A stretch of 64,000 bases of DNA from assembly GCA_036510225.1 (NCBI GenBank), contig DATCEH010000108.1:11351-75350 (forward strand), read 5' to 3'. Below the pieces are notes generated by a model that was given only the letters and a program-made list of their open reading frames with translations, did not search any database and was not told the origin of the DNA. Each line of letters opens with the position of its first letter. Within the stretch, counting starts at the first letter, position 1. The DNA comes from Palsa-513 sp036510225 (GTDB lineage Bacteria > Actinomycetota > Thermoleophilia > Solirubrobacterales > Solirubrobacteraceae). The position numbers and the translations under genes are program-made. Shown piece by piece: positions 25,777 to 34,674 of this stretch.

Positions 25777-26835
25777 TCAACCGGCGAGCGCCCCCCGGAG
25801 CGGGGCGCGGGCGAACTCCCGCATGCCGAGCTCGAAGTCCTCGACGGCCTCGAAGCCGAGCTCGGCCGCGGCCCGCGCGGGCGAGGCGAAGACGTGGCGG
25901 ACGTCGCCCAACCGGTACTCGCCGGTGGTGACCGGCGACAGCACGCCGGCACCGGTCTCGCGAGCCAGGGCGCCCGCCATCTCGCCGACGGTCCGCGGCC
26001 GGCCGCTGGCGATGTTGAACGCCCGGGTCGGCAGGTCGTCCGTCGTCAGCGCGAGGACGTTCGCCCGGGCGACGTCCCGGACGTGGACGAAGTCCCGCAG
26101 CTGACGGCCGTCCTCGAAGACGCGGGGCGGTCGTCCGGCGGCGAGCTCGCTGCGGAAGATCGACGCGACCCCGGCGTACGGCGTGTCGCGGGGCATGCGT
26201 GGTCCGTAGACGTTGTGGTAGCGCAGCGCCGTCACGCGGACGCCGGTCTCCCGGGCGAACGCGAAGCAGAGGTGCTCCTGGTGGACCTTCGTCGCCGCGT
26301 AGACGTTCCGCGGGTCGAGTCGGGCCGACTCGCCGATCGCCTGTGGATCGAGCGGGCGGGCGCAGTCCGGACAGAGCGGGTCAAAGCGGCCGGCCGCGAG
26401 GTCGGCGGCGGTCCGCGGTGGGGCCGGCGTGCGACCGTGCTCGGGGCAGCGGTAGGCCCCCTCGCCGTAGACGACCATGCTGCTCGCGAGCACGAGCGGC
26501 CCGCGGAACGCCTCCCCCGCCAGCGTGCGAAGGAGCACCGCGGTCGCGAGATCGTTCTGCCGCACGTAGTCGGCAACGTCGCCGAAGTCGCTGCCCAGGC
26601 CGACCATAGCCGCCTGGTGGGAGACGTGATCGATGCCTTGGAGCGCGTTCCGGAGGGCATCGGGATCGCCGACATCACCATGTATGAACTCGGCCCGCGG
26701 GTCGATCCGCGGCCGGCCGGCGGCGTGCGCGGCCGGGAGGAGCGAGTCGAGGATGCGGACTTCCCGCCCGTCGTCGAGGAGCGCCGCGACCACGTGCGAG
26801 CCGATGAACCCGGCGCCGCCGGTGACGAGGATCAC
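25777..26835 (-). CDS. NAD-dependent epimerase/dehydratase with zinc-ribbon-like insert
   Basis: 352 residues from a GTG. This is a short-chain extended SDR: MILVTGGAGFIGSHVVAALL (NAD-binding GxxGxxG), SSMVVYGEGAY, the catalytic YAATK of NVYAATKVHQEHL, and RYHNVYGPRMP. Between strands it carries an insertion with CPEH and, about 30 residues later, CPDC, a likely metal-binding knuckle known from dTDP-L-rhamnose 4-epimerase-like enzymes. It probably interconverts a nucleotide sugar for the surrounding glycosyltransferases. TACCGT lies 7 bases before the start, suggesting a leaderless transcript, and a divergent gene begins at 26871. Confidence 0.88.
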   Translation of the reverse strand: MILVTGGAGFIGSHVVAALLDDGREVRILDSLLPAAHAAGRPRIDPRAEFIHGDVGDPDALRNALQGIDHVSHQAAMVGLGSDFGDVADYVRQNDLATAVLLRTLAGEAFRGPLVLASSMVVYGEGAYRCPEHGRTPAPPRTAADLAAGRFDPLCPDCARPLDPQAIGESARLDPRNVYAATKVHQEHLCFAFARETGVRVTALRYHNVYGPRMPRDTPYAGVASIFRSELAAGRPPRVFEDGRQLRDFVHVRDVARANVLALTTDDLPTRAFNIASGRPRTVGEMAGALARETGAGVLSPVTTGEYRLGDVRHVFASPARAAAELGFEAVEDFELGMREFARAPLRGALAG

Positions 26836-26870
26836 CGGGCGAACGGTATCCGTGTGAGATCCTGTCGACC

Positions 26871-27212
26871 GTGGACCCCGACGACTCCCCAGGACTCGAG
26901 GCGCCCGGCCGGCCGAGCCCGGGCCCCGAGCACATCACCCCGCACGACCGCGGCCTCGTCGAGTGGGTCGCGACCGCCGCTGCCGGCGACCGTATTCCCG
27001 AGCCGTGGAAGTGGGCGTCGAATCCGTTTCAGTCGGTGGTGCTGCGGCTGATCGACCTTCGCGTGATCGCCGCCCCGGCGCACGGGGCCGACCGGGGCGA
27101 CGTCGTCCGGGGCGCGGCGCTCGCCGCCCAGGCCTGGCTGGAGCGACATCCCCGCAACGTCGAGCGCCCGCTCCAGTTCGACGACACCGAGTCGCCCGCC
27201 GCGCCCGAGTAG
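26871..27212 (+). CDS. small conserved-looking protein of unknown function
   Basis: 113 residues from a GTG. It has an acidic Pro-rich head, then a well-formed soluble segment PHDRGLVEWVATAAAGDRIP, EPWKWASNPFQSVVLRLIDL and ADRGDVVRGAALAAQAWLER. No family comes to mind. It sits between the divergent epimerase and a GT2 gene that starts 11 bases after its stop, so it is likely part of the same transcript as the GT2 gene. Confidence 0.6.
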   Translation: MDPDDSPGLEAPGRPSPGPEHITPHDRGLVEWVATAAAGDRIPEPWKWASNPFQSVVLRLIDLRVIAAPAHGADRGDVVRGAALAAQAWLERHPRNVERPLQFDDTESPAAPE

Positions 27213-27223
27213 GGCCGACCCAC

Positions 27224-27868
27224 TTGATCGACGTGATCCTCCCGGTCCTCGACGAGGCCGAGTCGCTCCCGTGGGTGCTCTCACGGATGCCGACCGGTTT
27301 CCGGGCGCTCGTCGTCGACAACGGCTCGACCGACGGGTCCCCGAGGATCGCCGGCGAGCTCGGCGCGCGCGTCGTCGAGGAGGACCGGCGCGGGTTCGGC
27401 GCGGCCTGCTACGCGGGACTCGTCAACGCCGAGACCGACGTCGTCTGCTTCATGGACTGCGACGGATCCCTCGATCCGGCAGACCTCCCGCTCGTCACCC
27501 GCCCGGTGACCGACGGGTCGGCCGATCTCTGCCTCGGCGCCCGCCGCCCGAGCGCCGGTGCGTGGCCTCCCCACGCGCGGCTTGCCAACCGACTACTGGC
27601 CATCGAGATCGGCCGGCGAACCAAGCTGCGGATCCGCGACATCGGACCGATGCGGGCTGCCCGCCGTCGGGCGCTGCTCGGGCTCGAGCTCCGCGACAGG
27701 GCCTTCGGCTGGCCGCTGGAGATGGTCCTCCGCGCGTCCCAGGAGGGGCTCGCGATCGGCGAGGTCGACGTGCCCTACCACCCGCGGCGGGGCGGCCGGT
27801 CGAAGGTGACGGGGACCGCGCTGGGGACGTTCCGGGCGATGCGGGACATGTCCTCACACCTGCGGTGA
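27224..27868 (+). CDS. glycosyltransferase family 2
   Basis: 214 residues from a TTG (or 211 from the GTG at 27233), preceded by AGGG after the upstream stop. GT-A features: LIDVILPVLDEAESLPWVLS, RALVVDNGSTDGSPRIAGEL, VVCFMDCDGSLDPADLPLVT with the DxD site (DCD), and a DPM-synthase-like tail IRDIGPMRAARR. No membrane anchor follows. It resembles dolichyl-phosphate-mannose-synthase-type enzymes that load a sugar on a polyprenyl carrier, which a GT-C enzyme such as the one at 29.8 kb would then use. Its 3' end overlaps the convergent gene by 15 bases. Confidence 0.85.
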   Translation: MIDVILPVLDEAESLPWVLSRMPTGFRALVVDNGSTDGSPRIAGELGARVVEEDRRGFGAACYAGLVNAETDVVCFMDCDGSLDPADLPLVTRPVTDGSADLCLGARRPSAGAWPPHARLANRLLAIEIGRRTKLRIRDIGPMRAARRRALLGLELRDRAFGWPLEMVLRASQEGLAIGEVDVPYHPRRGGRSKVTGTALGTFRAMRDMSSHLR

Positions 27869-28342
27869 ATCACTGCGCGGGGTCCGCGCGCGGCGCAGAC
27901 GCAGGAGGAAGAGGAGCGCCGAGCCGACGCAGACCGCCGCGCTGTAGAGCAGCCACCGGCCGAGGTAGGCGTCGGTGCTCTGGCCGGTGTCGAGGCGGTA
28001 GCGCCGCTCGCCGAGGCCGAAGATCAGCGGCGCCCAGATGAACAGCGGGAGCACGACGAAGAAGACGGCGATCCGCAGGTGGTTGAGCGCGTCGAGGCGG
28101 TCCTCTCGTGGCGGCGTGCCGACCCCCAGCCCGCGACTGGCCAGGCCGCCGAGCAGCGAGTAGAACGGCAGCAGGACGAAGTCGTGGAGCAGGATCGCGG
28201 CGACCAGCCACTCGGTGATCTCGACCGGCTTGGCCCGGTGGAAGAGCTCGAGGATCGCGTAGCCCGAGAGGGCCAGCGCCGCCAGGCCGCTGAGCAGGTG
28301 AAGCGGGCCGGCCCCGTAGGAGTCGCGCAAGCCCCGGCCCAT
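27854..28342 (-). CDS. four-helix membrane partner of the molybdopterin oxidoreductase
   Basis: 162 residues from MGRGLRDSYGAGPLHLLSGL. Four membrane helices are visible: LHLLSGLAALALSGYAILEL, EWLVAAILLHDFVLLPFYSL, IAVFFVVLPLFIWAPLIFGL and WLLYSAAVCVGSALLFLLRL. His residues in helix 1 and helix 2 could bind a cofactor, but this is a guess. Its ATG overlaps the stop of the oxidoreductase by one base (TGATG), so the two are surely co-expressed and probably form a complex. I do not recognise the family by name. Confidence 0.7.
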   Translation of the reverse strand: MGRGLRDSYGAGPLHLLSGLAALALSGYAILELFHRAKPVEITEWLVAAILLHDFVLLPFYSLLGGLASRGLGVGTPPREDRLDALNHLRIAVFFVVLPLFIWAPLIFGLGERRYRLDTGQSTDAYLGRWLLYSAAVCVGSALLFLLRLRRARTPRSDSPQV

Positions 28343-29655
28343 CAGGCGGCGGTGAACTCGAGGCTGGAGACCCACTTCGTGCAGTGCACCCCCGGCAGCG
28401 CCGGGACGATGATCCGCGCGGGAAAGCCGTGGTCGATCGACAGGTCGACGCCGTTGACACGGAGCGCGAGCAGCGACCGGCCGTCGTCGGCCTGGTTGGC
28501 CGCGAGCGTCGTCTGGCGAAACTCGCCGCGCCGCTGAAGTGACTGGACCGCGAGCAGATCGCGGGACTCCGCGCCGATCAGATCGGCGATCGTCCCGAGC
28601 GGCACGCCGGTCCACCGCTGGGTCGTCGACCATCCCTCGACGCAGGCGATCGGGAGATCCTGGGTTCGCTGGGGCAGGGCGAGGAGCTGCTCGCGGGAGA
28701 ACGTCAGCGACCGGCCGTCGGGACCGACGACGCGAAGACTCCAGTGGGCGCCGGTCTCCTCCGCGGTGACGCCGACCGAGGAGGCCGTCTTGTTGACCTG
28801 GAAGCCGTTCGGACCGGGAGCCGGGACCCGGCCGCGGGGCGCGAAGATCGCGAGTTGGCGCAGCGGGCCGCCGATGCTCTGACCGGCGGCGCTGACGCCG
28901 ACCGCGAGCGAGGCGACGCCGACGGTCCCGACGAAGCCCCGCCGGGAGATCGTCGGCAGGGCCGGCGACGTCGGAGCTGTCGTGTCGTGGGCCGGTGGCT
29001 CGGGTTGCGTGTCGGCGAGCGACTCGCGCAGCGGGGCGATCACGCCCCGGTCGCGGAAGGCCTGGCGGATCACCCTGAACTTGACCGCCACGTGGAAGGC
29101 GAGCGACGCCGTAAAGAGGATCGCCGCGTAGTAGTGGACCGGGACGAAGGAGAACCGCCACGGATAGAAGATCTCGCTGTTGAAGAGTCCGGAGACCAGG
29201 GTGAACAGGCTGGATGCGACGAGCAGGGCGATCGACAGGCGCTCGATCGCGTGGGCCGGCGAGCGGACGGCGGGCCACTCGAAGAGCTTGGGGATCACCG
29301 ACCACAGCTTCGCGAGGAGGACCGGCGCGAGGGCGATGCCCGCGGCGATGTGGATCCCCTGGGTCGCGGCGTAGAGCCAGGCCGGATGGGTCGGCCAGTG
29401 GAAGAAGTACGGGACGATCCCACCCGAGCTGACCGAGTTGTGGCCGAGGCTGGGGTCGTAGGCCGCGTGCGAGAGGTAGCCGGTGACCATGCAGAGCAGG
29501 AACAGCGGGAGCATCGCGCTGCCGAGCAGGGAGCTCAGCCATGGCCCGCGGAGCGGGCTGCGCCAGAACTCGGCGCGAAACGGACCGGGCGGCGGGTCGG
29601 CGGGCAGGAGTGGCATCTCGGCATCGATGATCTGCCGGCGAGCCCGGATGCGCAA
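28342..29655 (-). CDS. membrane cytochrome b-like / sulfite oxidase-like molybdopterin fusion
   Basis: 437 residues. The N-terminal part (about 40-205) has four to five membrane helices with histidines suited to b-heme ligation (YAATQGIHIAAGIALAP and HYYAAILFTASLAFHVAVK). A twin-Arg-like SRRGFVGTVGVASLAVG and linker follow at about 240-260. The C-terminal domain belongs to the sulfite oxidase/YedY-like molybdopterin fold: IACVEGWSTTQRWTGVPL carries the Mo-ligating Cys, and NGVDLSIDHGFPARIIVPAL and GVHCTKWVSSLEF close the domain. Such fusions make a membrane-bound oxidoreductase, but the substrate is not known. The neighbours are sugar-active genes. Confidence 0.85.
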   Translation of the reverse strand: MRIRARRQIIDAEMPLLPADPPPGPFRAEFWRSPLRGPWLSSLLGSAMLPLFLLCMVTGYLSHAAYDPSLGHNSVSSGGIVPYFFHWPTHPAWLYAATQGIHIAAGIALAPVLLAKLWSVIPKLFEWPAVRSPAHAIERLSIALLVASSLFTLVSGLFNSEIFYPWRFSFVPVHYYAAILFTASLAFHVAVKFRVIRQAFRDRGVIAPLRESLADTQPEPPAHDTTAPTSPALPTISRRGFVGTVGVASLAVGVSAAGQSIGGPLRQLAIFAPRGRVPAPGPNGFQVNKTASSVGVTAEETGAHWSLRVVGPDGRSLTFSREQLLALPQRTQDLPIACVEGWSTTQRWTGVPLGTIADLIGAESRDLLAVQSLQRRGEFRQTTLAANQADDGRSLLALRVNGVDLSIDHGFPARIIVPALPGVHCTKWVSSLEFTAA

Positions 29656-29745
29656 GCCACAACCCGCTCAATTAATCGGCCGTTCCGATTCGCCTCGCCG
29701 ATCGGTGACGGCCGTCGCCCAGCAGGTTCGCCGCCGCGCAGCGTC

Positions 29746-29751
29746 TAGGGT
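29746..29751 (+). promoter_or_regulatory. candidate -10 box TAGGGT
   Basis: TAGGGT ends 11 bases before the GTG start at 29763, with no Shine-Dalgarno in between; a near-leaderless transcript is likely. Confidence 0.4.
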
Positions 29752-29762
29752 CGTCGGTCCTC

Positions 29763-31070
29763 GTGGCGACCCGCGGCGCATCCATCCCAGCCTCGATCCC
29801 GAGACGCGCCCGCCTCCCGGCGGGCGTCGCGGCCGGTGTCGGCGCGACGATCCTCGCCGGCGTGATCGCCCGGACGGTTGGCGACCGGCTGGGAACCCAG
29901 CTCGCGCCGTTCATGGCGAATCTCGACGGCCGGGCAACGCCGTGGGCGCCTGTCGTCGTCGTCGTGTTCGGCCTCGCCGTGCTCGCCGCGCCGCTGCTCG
30001 TCGCCGCGCGCCTGCGGCCGCCGGCCTTCGCCGCCGCGAGCTTCGCGATCAGCCTCGTCCTCCGGCTCGGGCTGGCGATGGCCCGGGGCGGGACCGGGCA
30101 GTGGGACGCGGTCTTCGGTCGCAGCAGCGAGGCGCCGCACGAATACCTGCCGGCCCTGCCGGCCCTGCGAATCGGGGTCCACGCGTTCCTCGAGCGGTTC
30201 GCCAAGATCGCCCCGACCCTCCCGACGCACCCGTCCGGCCACCTCCCCGGAATGCTGGTCACCCTTCACCTGCTCGGGATCACGACGGCTGCGGGGATGG
30301 CCGCCCTGACGATCGGCGTCGGGGCGCTCGCGGTGCCGCTGACCTACGCCCTCGGGCGGAGCCTGCTCGACGAGCGGCGCGCCCGGATCGCGACCCTGCT
30401 GGCCGGGTTCTCGCCGACGGTCCTGATCATCGGAGTCAGCTCGGCCGACGCCCTCTACGCGACGCTCGCCCTCGCCGCCGCGTGTGCCCTGCTCGCGGCC
30501 CGGCCGGCGCTCCGCGCGGTGGGGCCGGCGCTGCTCGCGCTCGCCTCGTTCTTCTCGCCGGCCCTGCTGGCGATCGGCCTCTGGGCCTTTCTGGTCCGAC
30601 TGCTCCGCCGGGAGCGGGCCACCGCGATCCGCCTGGCGGTCGGCTGCTCGGTCGCGGTCGTCGCCTTCTACGTGGTCCTCCGGCTGATCGCCGGCTTCGA
30701 CCTGATCGCGACGGTCCGGGCGATCGACGCCGACTACCGCAGGGGCGTCGCCGGCGCCCGTCCGTACTGGTTCTGGCTGTTCGGCTCGCCGGCCGCCTTC
30801 CTCGTCGCGCTGGGCATCCCGATCGCCTGGCTCGGCGTCCGCGCGGTCGGCCACCGGGACCCGGCGGCCCGGGCCCTCGCCGTGGTGATCGTCCTCTCGT
30901 CGGCACTCGGCTACACCAAGGCCGAGACCGAGCGAATCTGGGTGTTTCTCGTCCCGCTGGCCTGCATCGCAGCGGCGACCGAGCTCCCGCCGCGCCGCCT
31001 GCGACTGATCCTCGCCGCGCTGGCCGTGCAGGCGATCCTCGCCGAACTGCTCCTCGACACGGTCTGGTAG
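29763..31070 (+). CDS. GT-C-type membrane glycosyltransferase (mannosyltransferase-like)
   Basis: 435 residues from a GTG. About ten membrane helices; the first extracytoplasmic loop contains FAKIAPTLPTHPSGHLPG, where PTHPSGH recalls the acidic/His loop motif of polyprenyl-phosphate-dependent GT-C enzymes, although the usual acidic pair is not obvious. RSLLDERRARIATLLAGFSP is typical of PMT/ArnT-like and DUF2029-like proteins. It would take a sugar from a polyprenyl phosphate, possibly made by the GT2 protein at 27.2 kb, and transfer it outside the cell (inference). Confidence 0.75.
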   Translation: MATRGASIPASIPRRARLPAGVAAGVGATILAGVIARTVGDRLGTQLAPFMANLDGRATPWAPVVVVVFGLAVLAAPLLVAARLRPPAFAAASFAISLVLRLGLAMARGGTGQWDAVFGRSSEAPHEYLPALPALRIGVHAFLERFAKIAPTLPTHPSGHLPGMLVTLHLLGITTAAGMAALTIGVGALAVPLTYALGRSLLDERRARIATLLAGFSPTVLIIGVSSADALYATLALAAACALLAARPALRAVGPALLALASFFSPALLAIGLWAFLVRLLRRERATAIRLAVGCSVAVVAFYVVLRLIAGFDLIATVRAIDADYRRGVAGARPYWFWLFGSPAAFLVALGIPIAWLGVRAVGHRDPAARALAVVIVLSSALGYTKAETERIWVFLVPLACIAAATELPPRRLRLILAALAVQAILAELLLDTVW

Positions 31071-31087
31071 CCGCACCCACCCCTTGC

Positions 31088-31093
31088 TAGGCT
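31088..31093 (+). promoter_or_regulatory. candidate -10 box TAGGCT
   Basis: TGCTAGGCT (extended -10 form) lies 69 bases before the hybrid kinase start at 31163. The leader in between can fold into a small hairpin but matches no riboswitch class I know. Confidence 0.4.
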
Positions 31094-31162
31094 CAGCTAC
31101 GGACACATGTCCTCCGGGTCCTCCCCTGGTCTCTGCCCGGTGGGCCTATTCAAGGCCATGGA

Positions 31163-34100
31163 GTGAGGACACGAAGACGCGTCAGATGGACACAGCACGG
31201 CAGTGGAACTGCTGCCTCGCCCGCCGGATGCCGGCGGGCGCCGGGGGGAGGGCTCGCCGTCGGCGCTGATCGACGTGGCCTGACTCGAACGTTGCCGATC
31301 CGCGCGGTGACCGCGCTCGGTCTGGGGCTGACGATCGCCTACGCCGTGTATGCCGTCGGCGGCTGGGGCGGCCAAGCCGTGCACAGCTTCTTCGTCGACT
31401 GGGTCTACGACGCCGTGACGGTGATCGCGACGGTGCTATGCGGGTTGCGGGCGATCCGCGTCCGCGAGGAGCGGGCGGTCTGGTCGCTGGTCGCCGTGGC
31501 GTTCGCCCTCGAGCTCACCGGCAACGTGCTCGAAACCGCGCTGTACGGTGCCGCGACGGCTCCCGTGCCGTCGGCCGCCGATGTGTTCTGGATCGCCTTC
31601 TACGTGCCGCTGATCGTGGCGCTGGCGCTGCGGGTGCGCGCGGCGGCCGTCGTCGCCGGCGTTGTCATCTTCGACGTCCTGATCGCGACCGGCGCCCTCG
31701 GCGCGGTGTCGGCCGCGTTCGTTCTCGACGCGATCCTCGCCAACGGCTCCGGATCGACCTCGGAGCTCGTGACGACGCTGGCGTACCCGGTCGCTGACCT
31801 CGTGCTCGTCGGGCTCGTCCTCCAACTCGCTGCGGCGAGCGGCTGGCGCCTGGGCCGGGCGACCAGCCTGATGGCCGGCTGCTTCGTCCTCCTGGCGGTG
31901 ACCGACACGATCTTTGCGTTCGAAACCGCGCGGGGGACGTATGTCGCCGGCGGTGTGCTCGACCTCGGCTGGCTGGCCCCATACGCGCTGTTCGGGGTCG
32001 CGGCCTGGATGCGCCCCGACAAGGTCGCGTCAGTGCCGGAGGCTCCGGGCTGGCGGGCTCTCGCCCTGCCGGTGAGTTTCGCGCTGGTCGGGCTCGTGAT
32101 GGTCGTCTACTCGGGAATAGCACATGTCAACCCGGCGGTGGTCGCGTTCGGCACGAGCGCGTTGGTGTTTGTGATCGTGCGTTTCGTCGTCACGTTCCGC
32201 AGCTACCTCGACGCGCTGGCGAGGACGCGGCTGATCCTGGAGACGGCGCACGACGCGTTCATCTCTTTCGATGCGGATGGCCGGATCACCGACTGGAATC
32301 CCGAGGCGGAGGCCACCTTCGGCTGGGCGCGTCAGGAGGTGCTCGGTCGCGACCTGACGGCGACGATCATCCCCCAAGGTCGTCGCGACGCGCACCGGCG
32401 GAGCATCGCGCGATTTCTGGCGACCGACGGCGACGAGGCGCTCGGCGGCCGGGTCGAACGTACCGTGGTCGGGCGCGACGGGCGGGAGTTCCCGATCGAG
32501 TGGACGATCTCCCCGCTGGCGAACGAGACCGGCTGGACGTTCAACGCCTTCATGCGCGACATCACGGACCGCCGGCGCGCGCAGGACGAGCTTTCCCTGG
32601 CCCGCGACGAGGCCCTCGAGGCCTCGCGGATGAAGTCGATCTTCGTGGCCAACGTGAGCCACGAGATTCGTACGCCGATGAACGGCGTGATCGGCATCGC
32701 CGATGTTCTGCTCGGCACCGAGCTCGACCCACAGCAGCGGGAGTTCGTCGAGACGATCTCCGCCTCGGGTGACGCGCTGCTCGGGATCATCGACGACATC
32801 CTCGACTTCTCGAAGATCGAGGCTGGCAAGCTCGAGCTCGACCCGACCGACTTCGATCTCCGGGAGGCGGTCGAACGGGCCTGTGGAATGCTCGCGACCC
32901 GCGCGCACGAAAAGGGACTCGAGCTGCTCGTCTCGATCGAGCCGGAACTGCCGACGCGGGTGCGCGGAGACGCGGCACGGATCCGCCAGGTCATCACGAA
33001 CTTCGTCTCCAACGCGATCAAGTTCACCGGCACGGGCGAGGTCGTGGTCAGAACGAGCGCGGTTTCAAGCGGCGAACACGTGACCGTCGTCCGCCTGGAG
33101 GTGTCGGACACCGGCATCGGCATCGAGTCTGAGACCCTCGCGGAGCTGTTCACGCCGTTCTCGCAAGCCGATGGGTCGACGACCCGCAAGTACGGCGGCA
33201 CCGGCCTCGGACTGGCGATCTCCAAACAGCTGATCGAGCTGATGGGCGGCCGGTTCGGCGCCGAGAGCCAGCCCGGCGAGGGAAGCCATTTCTGGTTCGA
33301 GGTCTCGCTGCCGCGGGCGCAGACCGGCGACGATCGACCCTCCGTCAGGGACGAGCTGGCCGCGATCAGGGTCATCGTCGTCGACGACAACGCCACCAGC
33401 CGCGCGATCCTCGCCAGGACGCTGCGTCACTGGGAGCTTGACTGCGACGTCGCCGCGGACGCTGATGCGGCGATCAGCATGGTGGAGTCGGCGATCGTTG
33501 TCGGTTCGCCGTACGCCCTCGGGCTGATCGACCTGAACATGCCGGGCGTCGACGGGCGCGAGCTCGGCCGCAGGCTCCGCGCGAGGACCGCGACCGACGC
33601 GATGCGACTGGTGCTCCTGAAGCCCGCCGGCGCTGACTCCGCCGCCGCCCGTGAGGACGCGGCCACGTTCAACGGCTCGCTCACCAAGCCGGTCCGGCAC
33701 GCACGACTCTACGAGGAGGTGCTGGCCGTGATCGGAGGCGACCGCCCGGCCTCGCGACGCCGCGAGCGATCGCTTGCGCGCGGGGCAGATCCCGCCCCTG
33801 ACGCTGCGAGTCCGTGTGTCCTCGTCGTCGAGGACACCGAGGTCAACCAGGTGGTCGCGACCCTGATGCTCAAGCGGGCCGGCTTCCGGTCGCAGGTCGT
33901 GTCCAATGGCCGCGAGGCGATCGCCCTCCTCTCGCGGGGCGCGTCGTTCGCAGCGGCGTTGATGGACTGCCAGATGCCTGAACTCGACGGCTACGAGACG
34001 ACGCGGGAGATCCGCCGTCGGGAGCACGGTGTGCGGCGCATGCCGATCATCGCGATGACGGCGAACTCGATGCAGGGAGAACGCGAGCGCTGCGTCGCCG

Positions 34101-34609
34101 CCGGGATGGACGACTACCTGACCAAGCCGCTGCGACTCCGCACGCTGCAGGACGCGCTCGCCCGCTGGATCGGCGTGACGCCGCCGGCGGCGCCGGCAGC
34201 CGACGAGACTGGGCCTGTCGGCGCCGCGCTCGACGACGCGGGTGGACCGCTGCTCGACGAAGCGGTCCTGACCCAGATCGAGAACCTCGACCGGGACATG
34301 CTGACCACGCTCCTGCCCGTCTACTCCGTCCAGGCGGCCGGCAACATCTCCGAGCTCGGCGGCGCCGTCGAGCGAGGTGAGATGCTGAGCGTCGCGCGGA
34401 CGGCGCACAAGCTCAAAGGCTCGAGCGGAGCGATCGGAGCCGGGCACGTCTCGCGCCTCGCCGGAGCGCTCGAGACGAGCGCGAGGGCCGGCGACCTGAC
34501 CGGCGCGGACCAAATCGTCGGCGACCTCCGCGACCGGCTGGACCAGACGATGCGCGCATTCCGCACGCGAGCGGCCGGCTCGGCCGATCATGCGGAGAAC
34601 CGGTCCTAG
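31163..34609 (+). CDS. hybrid sensor histidine kinase with two receivers and Hpt (BarA-like layout)
   Basis: 1148 residues. Domains in order: eight to ten membrane helices (about 45-340), a PAS domain (about 355-480, FISFDADGRITDWNPEAEAT), HisKA with VANVSHEIRTPMNGVIGIAD, HATPase with FVSNAIKFTG, SDTGIGI and YGGTGLGLAISKQL, a first receiver (IVVDDNATSRAIL, LGLIDLNMPGVDG), a second receiver (VLVVEDTEVNQVVATLML, AALMDCQMPELDG) and a C-terminal Hpt domain with HKLKGSSGAIGAGHV. This is a full phosphorelay in one chain; the final output regulator is not encoded next to it. The GTG start is followed by a basic segment, and a start closer to the first helix is possible. Confidence 0.93.
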   Translation: MRTRRRVRWTQHGSGTAASPAGCRRAPGGGLAVGADRRGLTRTLPIRAVTALGLGLTIAYAVYAVGGWGGQAVHSFFVDWVYDAVTVIATVLCGLRAIRVREERAVWSLVAVAFALELTGNVLETALYGAATAPVPSAADVFWIAFYVPLIVALALRVRAAAVVAGVVIFDVLIATGALGAVSAAFVLDAILANGSGSTSELVTTLAYPVADLVLVGLVLQLAAASGWRLGRATSLMAGCFVLLAVTDTIFAFETARGTYVAGGVLDLGWLAPYALFGVAAWMRPDKVASVPEAPGWRALALPVSFALVGLVMVVYSGIAHVNPAVVAFGTSALVFVIVRFVVTFRSYLDALARTRLILETAHDAFISFDADGRITDWNPEAEATFGWARQEVLGRDLTATIIPQGRRDAHRRSIARFLATDGDEALGGRVERTVVGRDGREFPIEWTISPLANETGWTFNAFMRDITDRRRAQDELSLARDEALEASRMKSIFVANVSHEIRTPMNGVIGIADVLLGTELDPQQREFVETISASGDALLGIIDDILDFSKIEAGKLELDPTDFDLREAVERACGMLATRAHEKGLELLVSIEPELPTRVRGDAARIRQVITNFVSNAIKFTGTGEVVVRTSAVSSGEHVTVVRLEVSDTGIGIESETLAELFTPFSQADGSTTRKYGGTGLGLAISKQLIELMGGRFGAESQPGEGSHFWFEVSLPRAQTGDDRPSVRDELAAIRVIVVDDNATSRAILARTLRHWELDCDVAADADAAISMVESAIVVGSPYALGLIDLNMPGVDGRELGRRLRARTATDAMRLVLLKPAGADSAAAREDAATFNGSLTKPVRHARLYEEVLAVIGGDRPASRRRERSLARGADPAPDAASPCVLVVEDTEVNQVVATLMLKRAGFRSQVVSNGREAIALLSRGASFAAALMDCQMPELDGYETTREIRRREHGVRRMPIIAMTANSMQGERERCVAAGMDDYLTKPLRLRTLQDALARWIGVTPPAAPAADETGPVGAALDDAGGPLLDEAVLTQIENLDRDMLTTLLPVYSVQAAGNISELGGAVERGEMLSVARTAHKLKGSSGAIGAGHVSRLAGALETSARAGDLTGADQIVGDLRDRLDQTMRAFRTRAAGSADHAENRS

Positions 34610-34674
34610 CGCGTCGGGGGCGCCCAGGCCGTCGAGTCCTTACGAGGTGCGAACGCCCGTCTGATCGCGGTCGC

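Noticed and set aside
29745..31106. A 453-codon minus-strand frame opposite the GT-C gene
   Set aside because: Charged low-complexity translation typical of the antisense of a membrane protein gene.
31094..31162. Possible riboswitch in the leader of the hybrid kinase gene
   Set aside because: I compared it with c-di-GMP, cobalamin and glycine aptamer cores and found none of the conserved segments.
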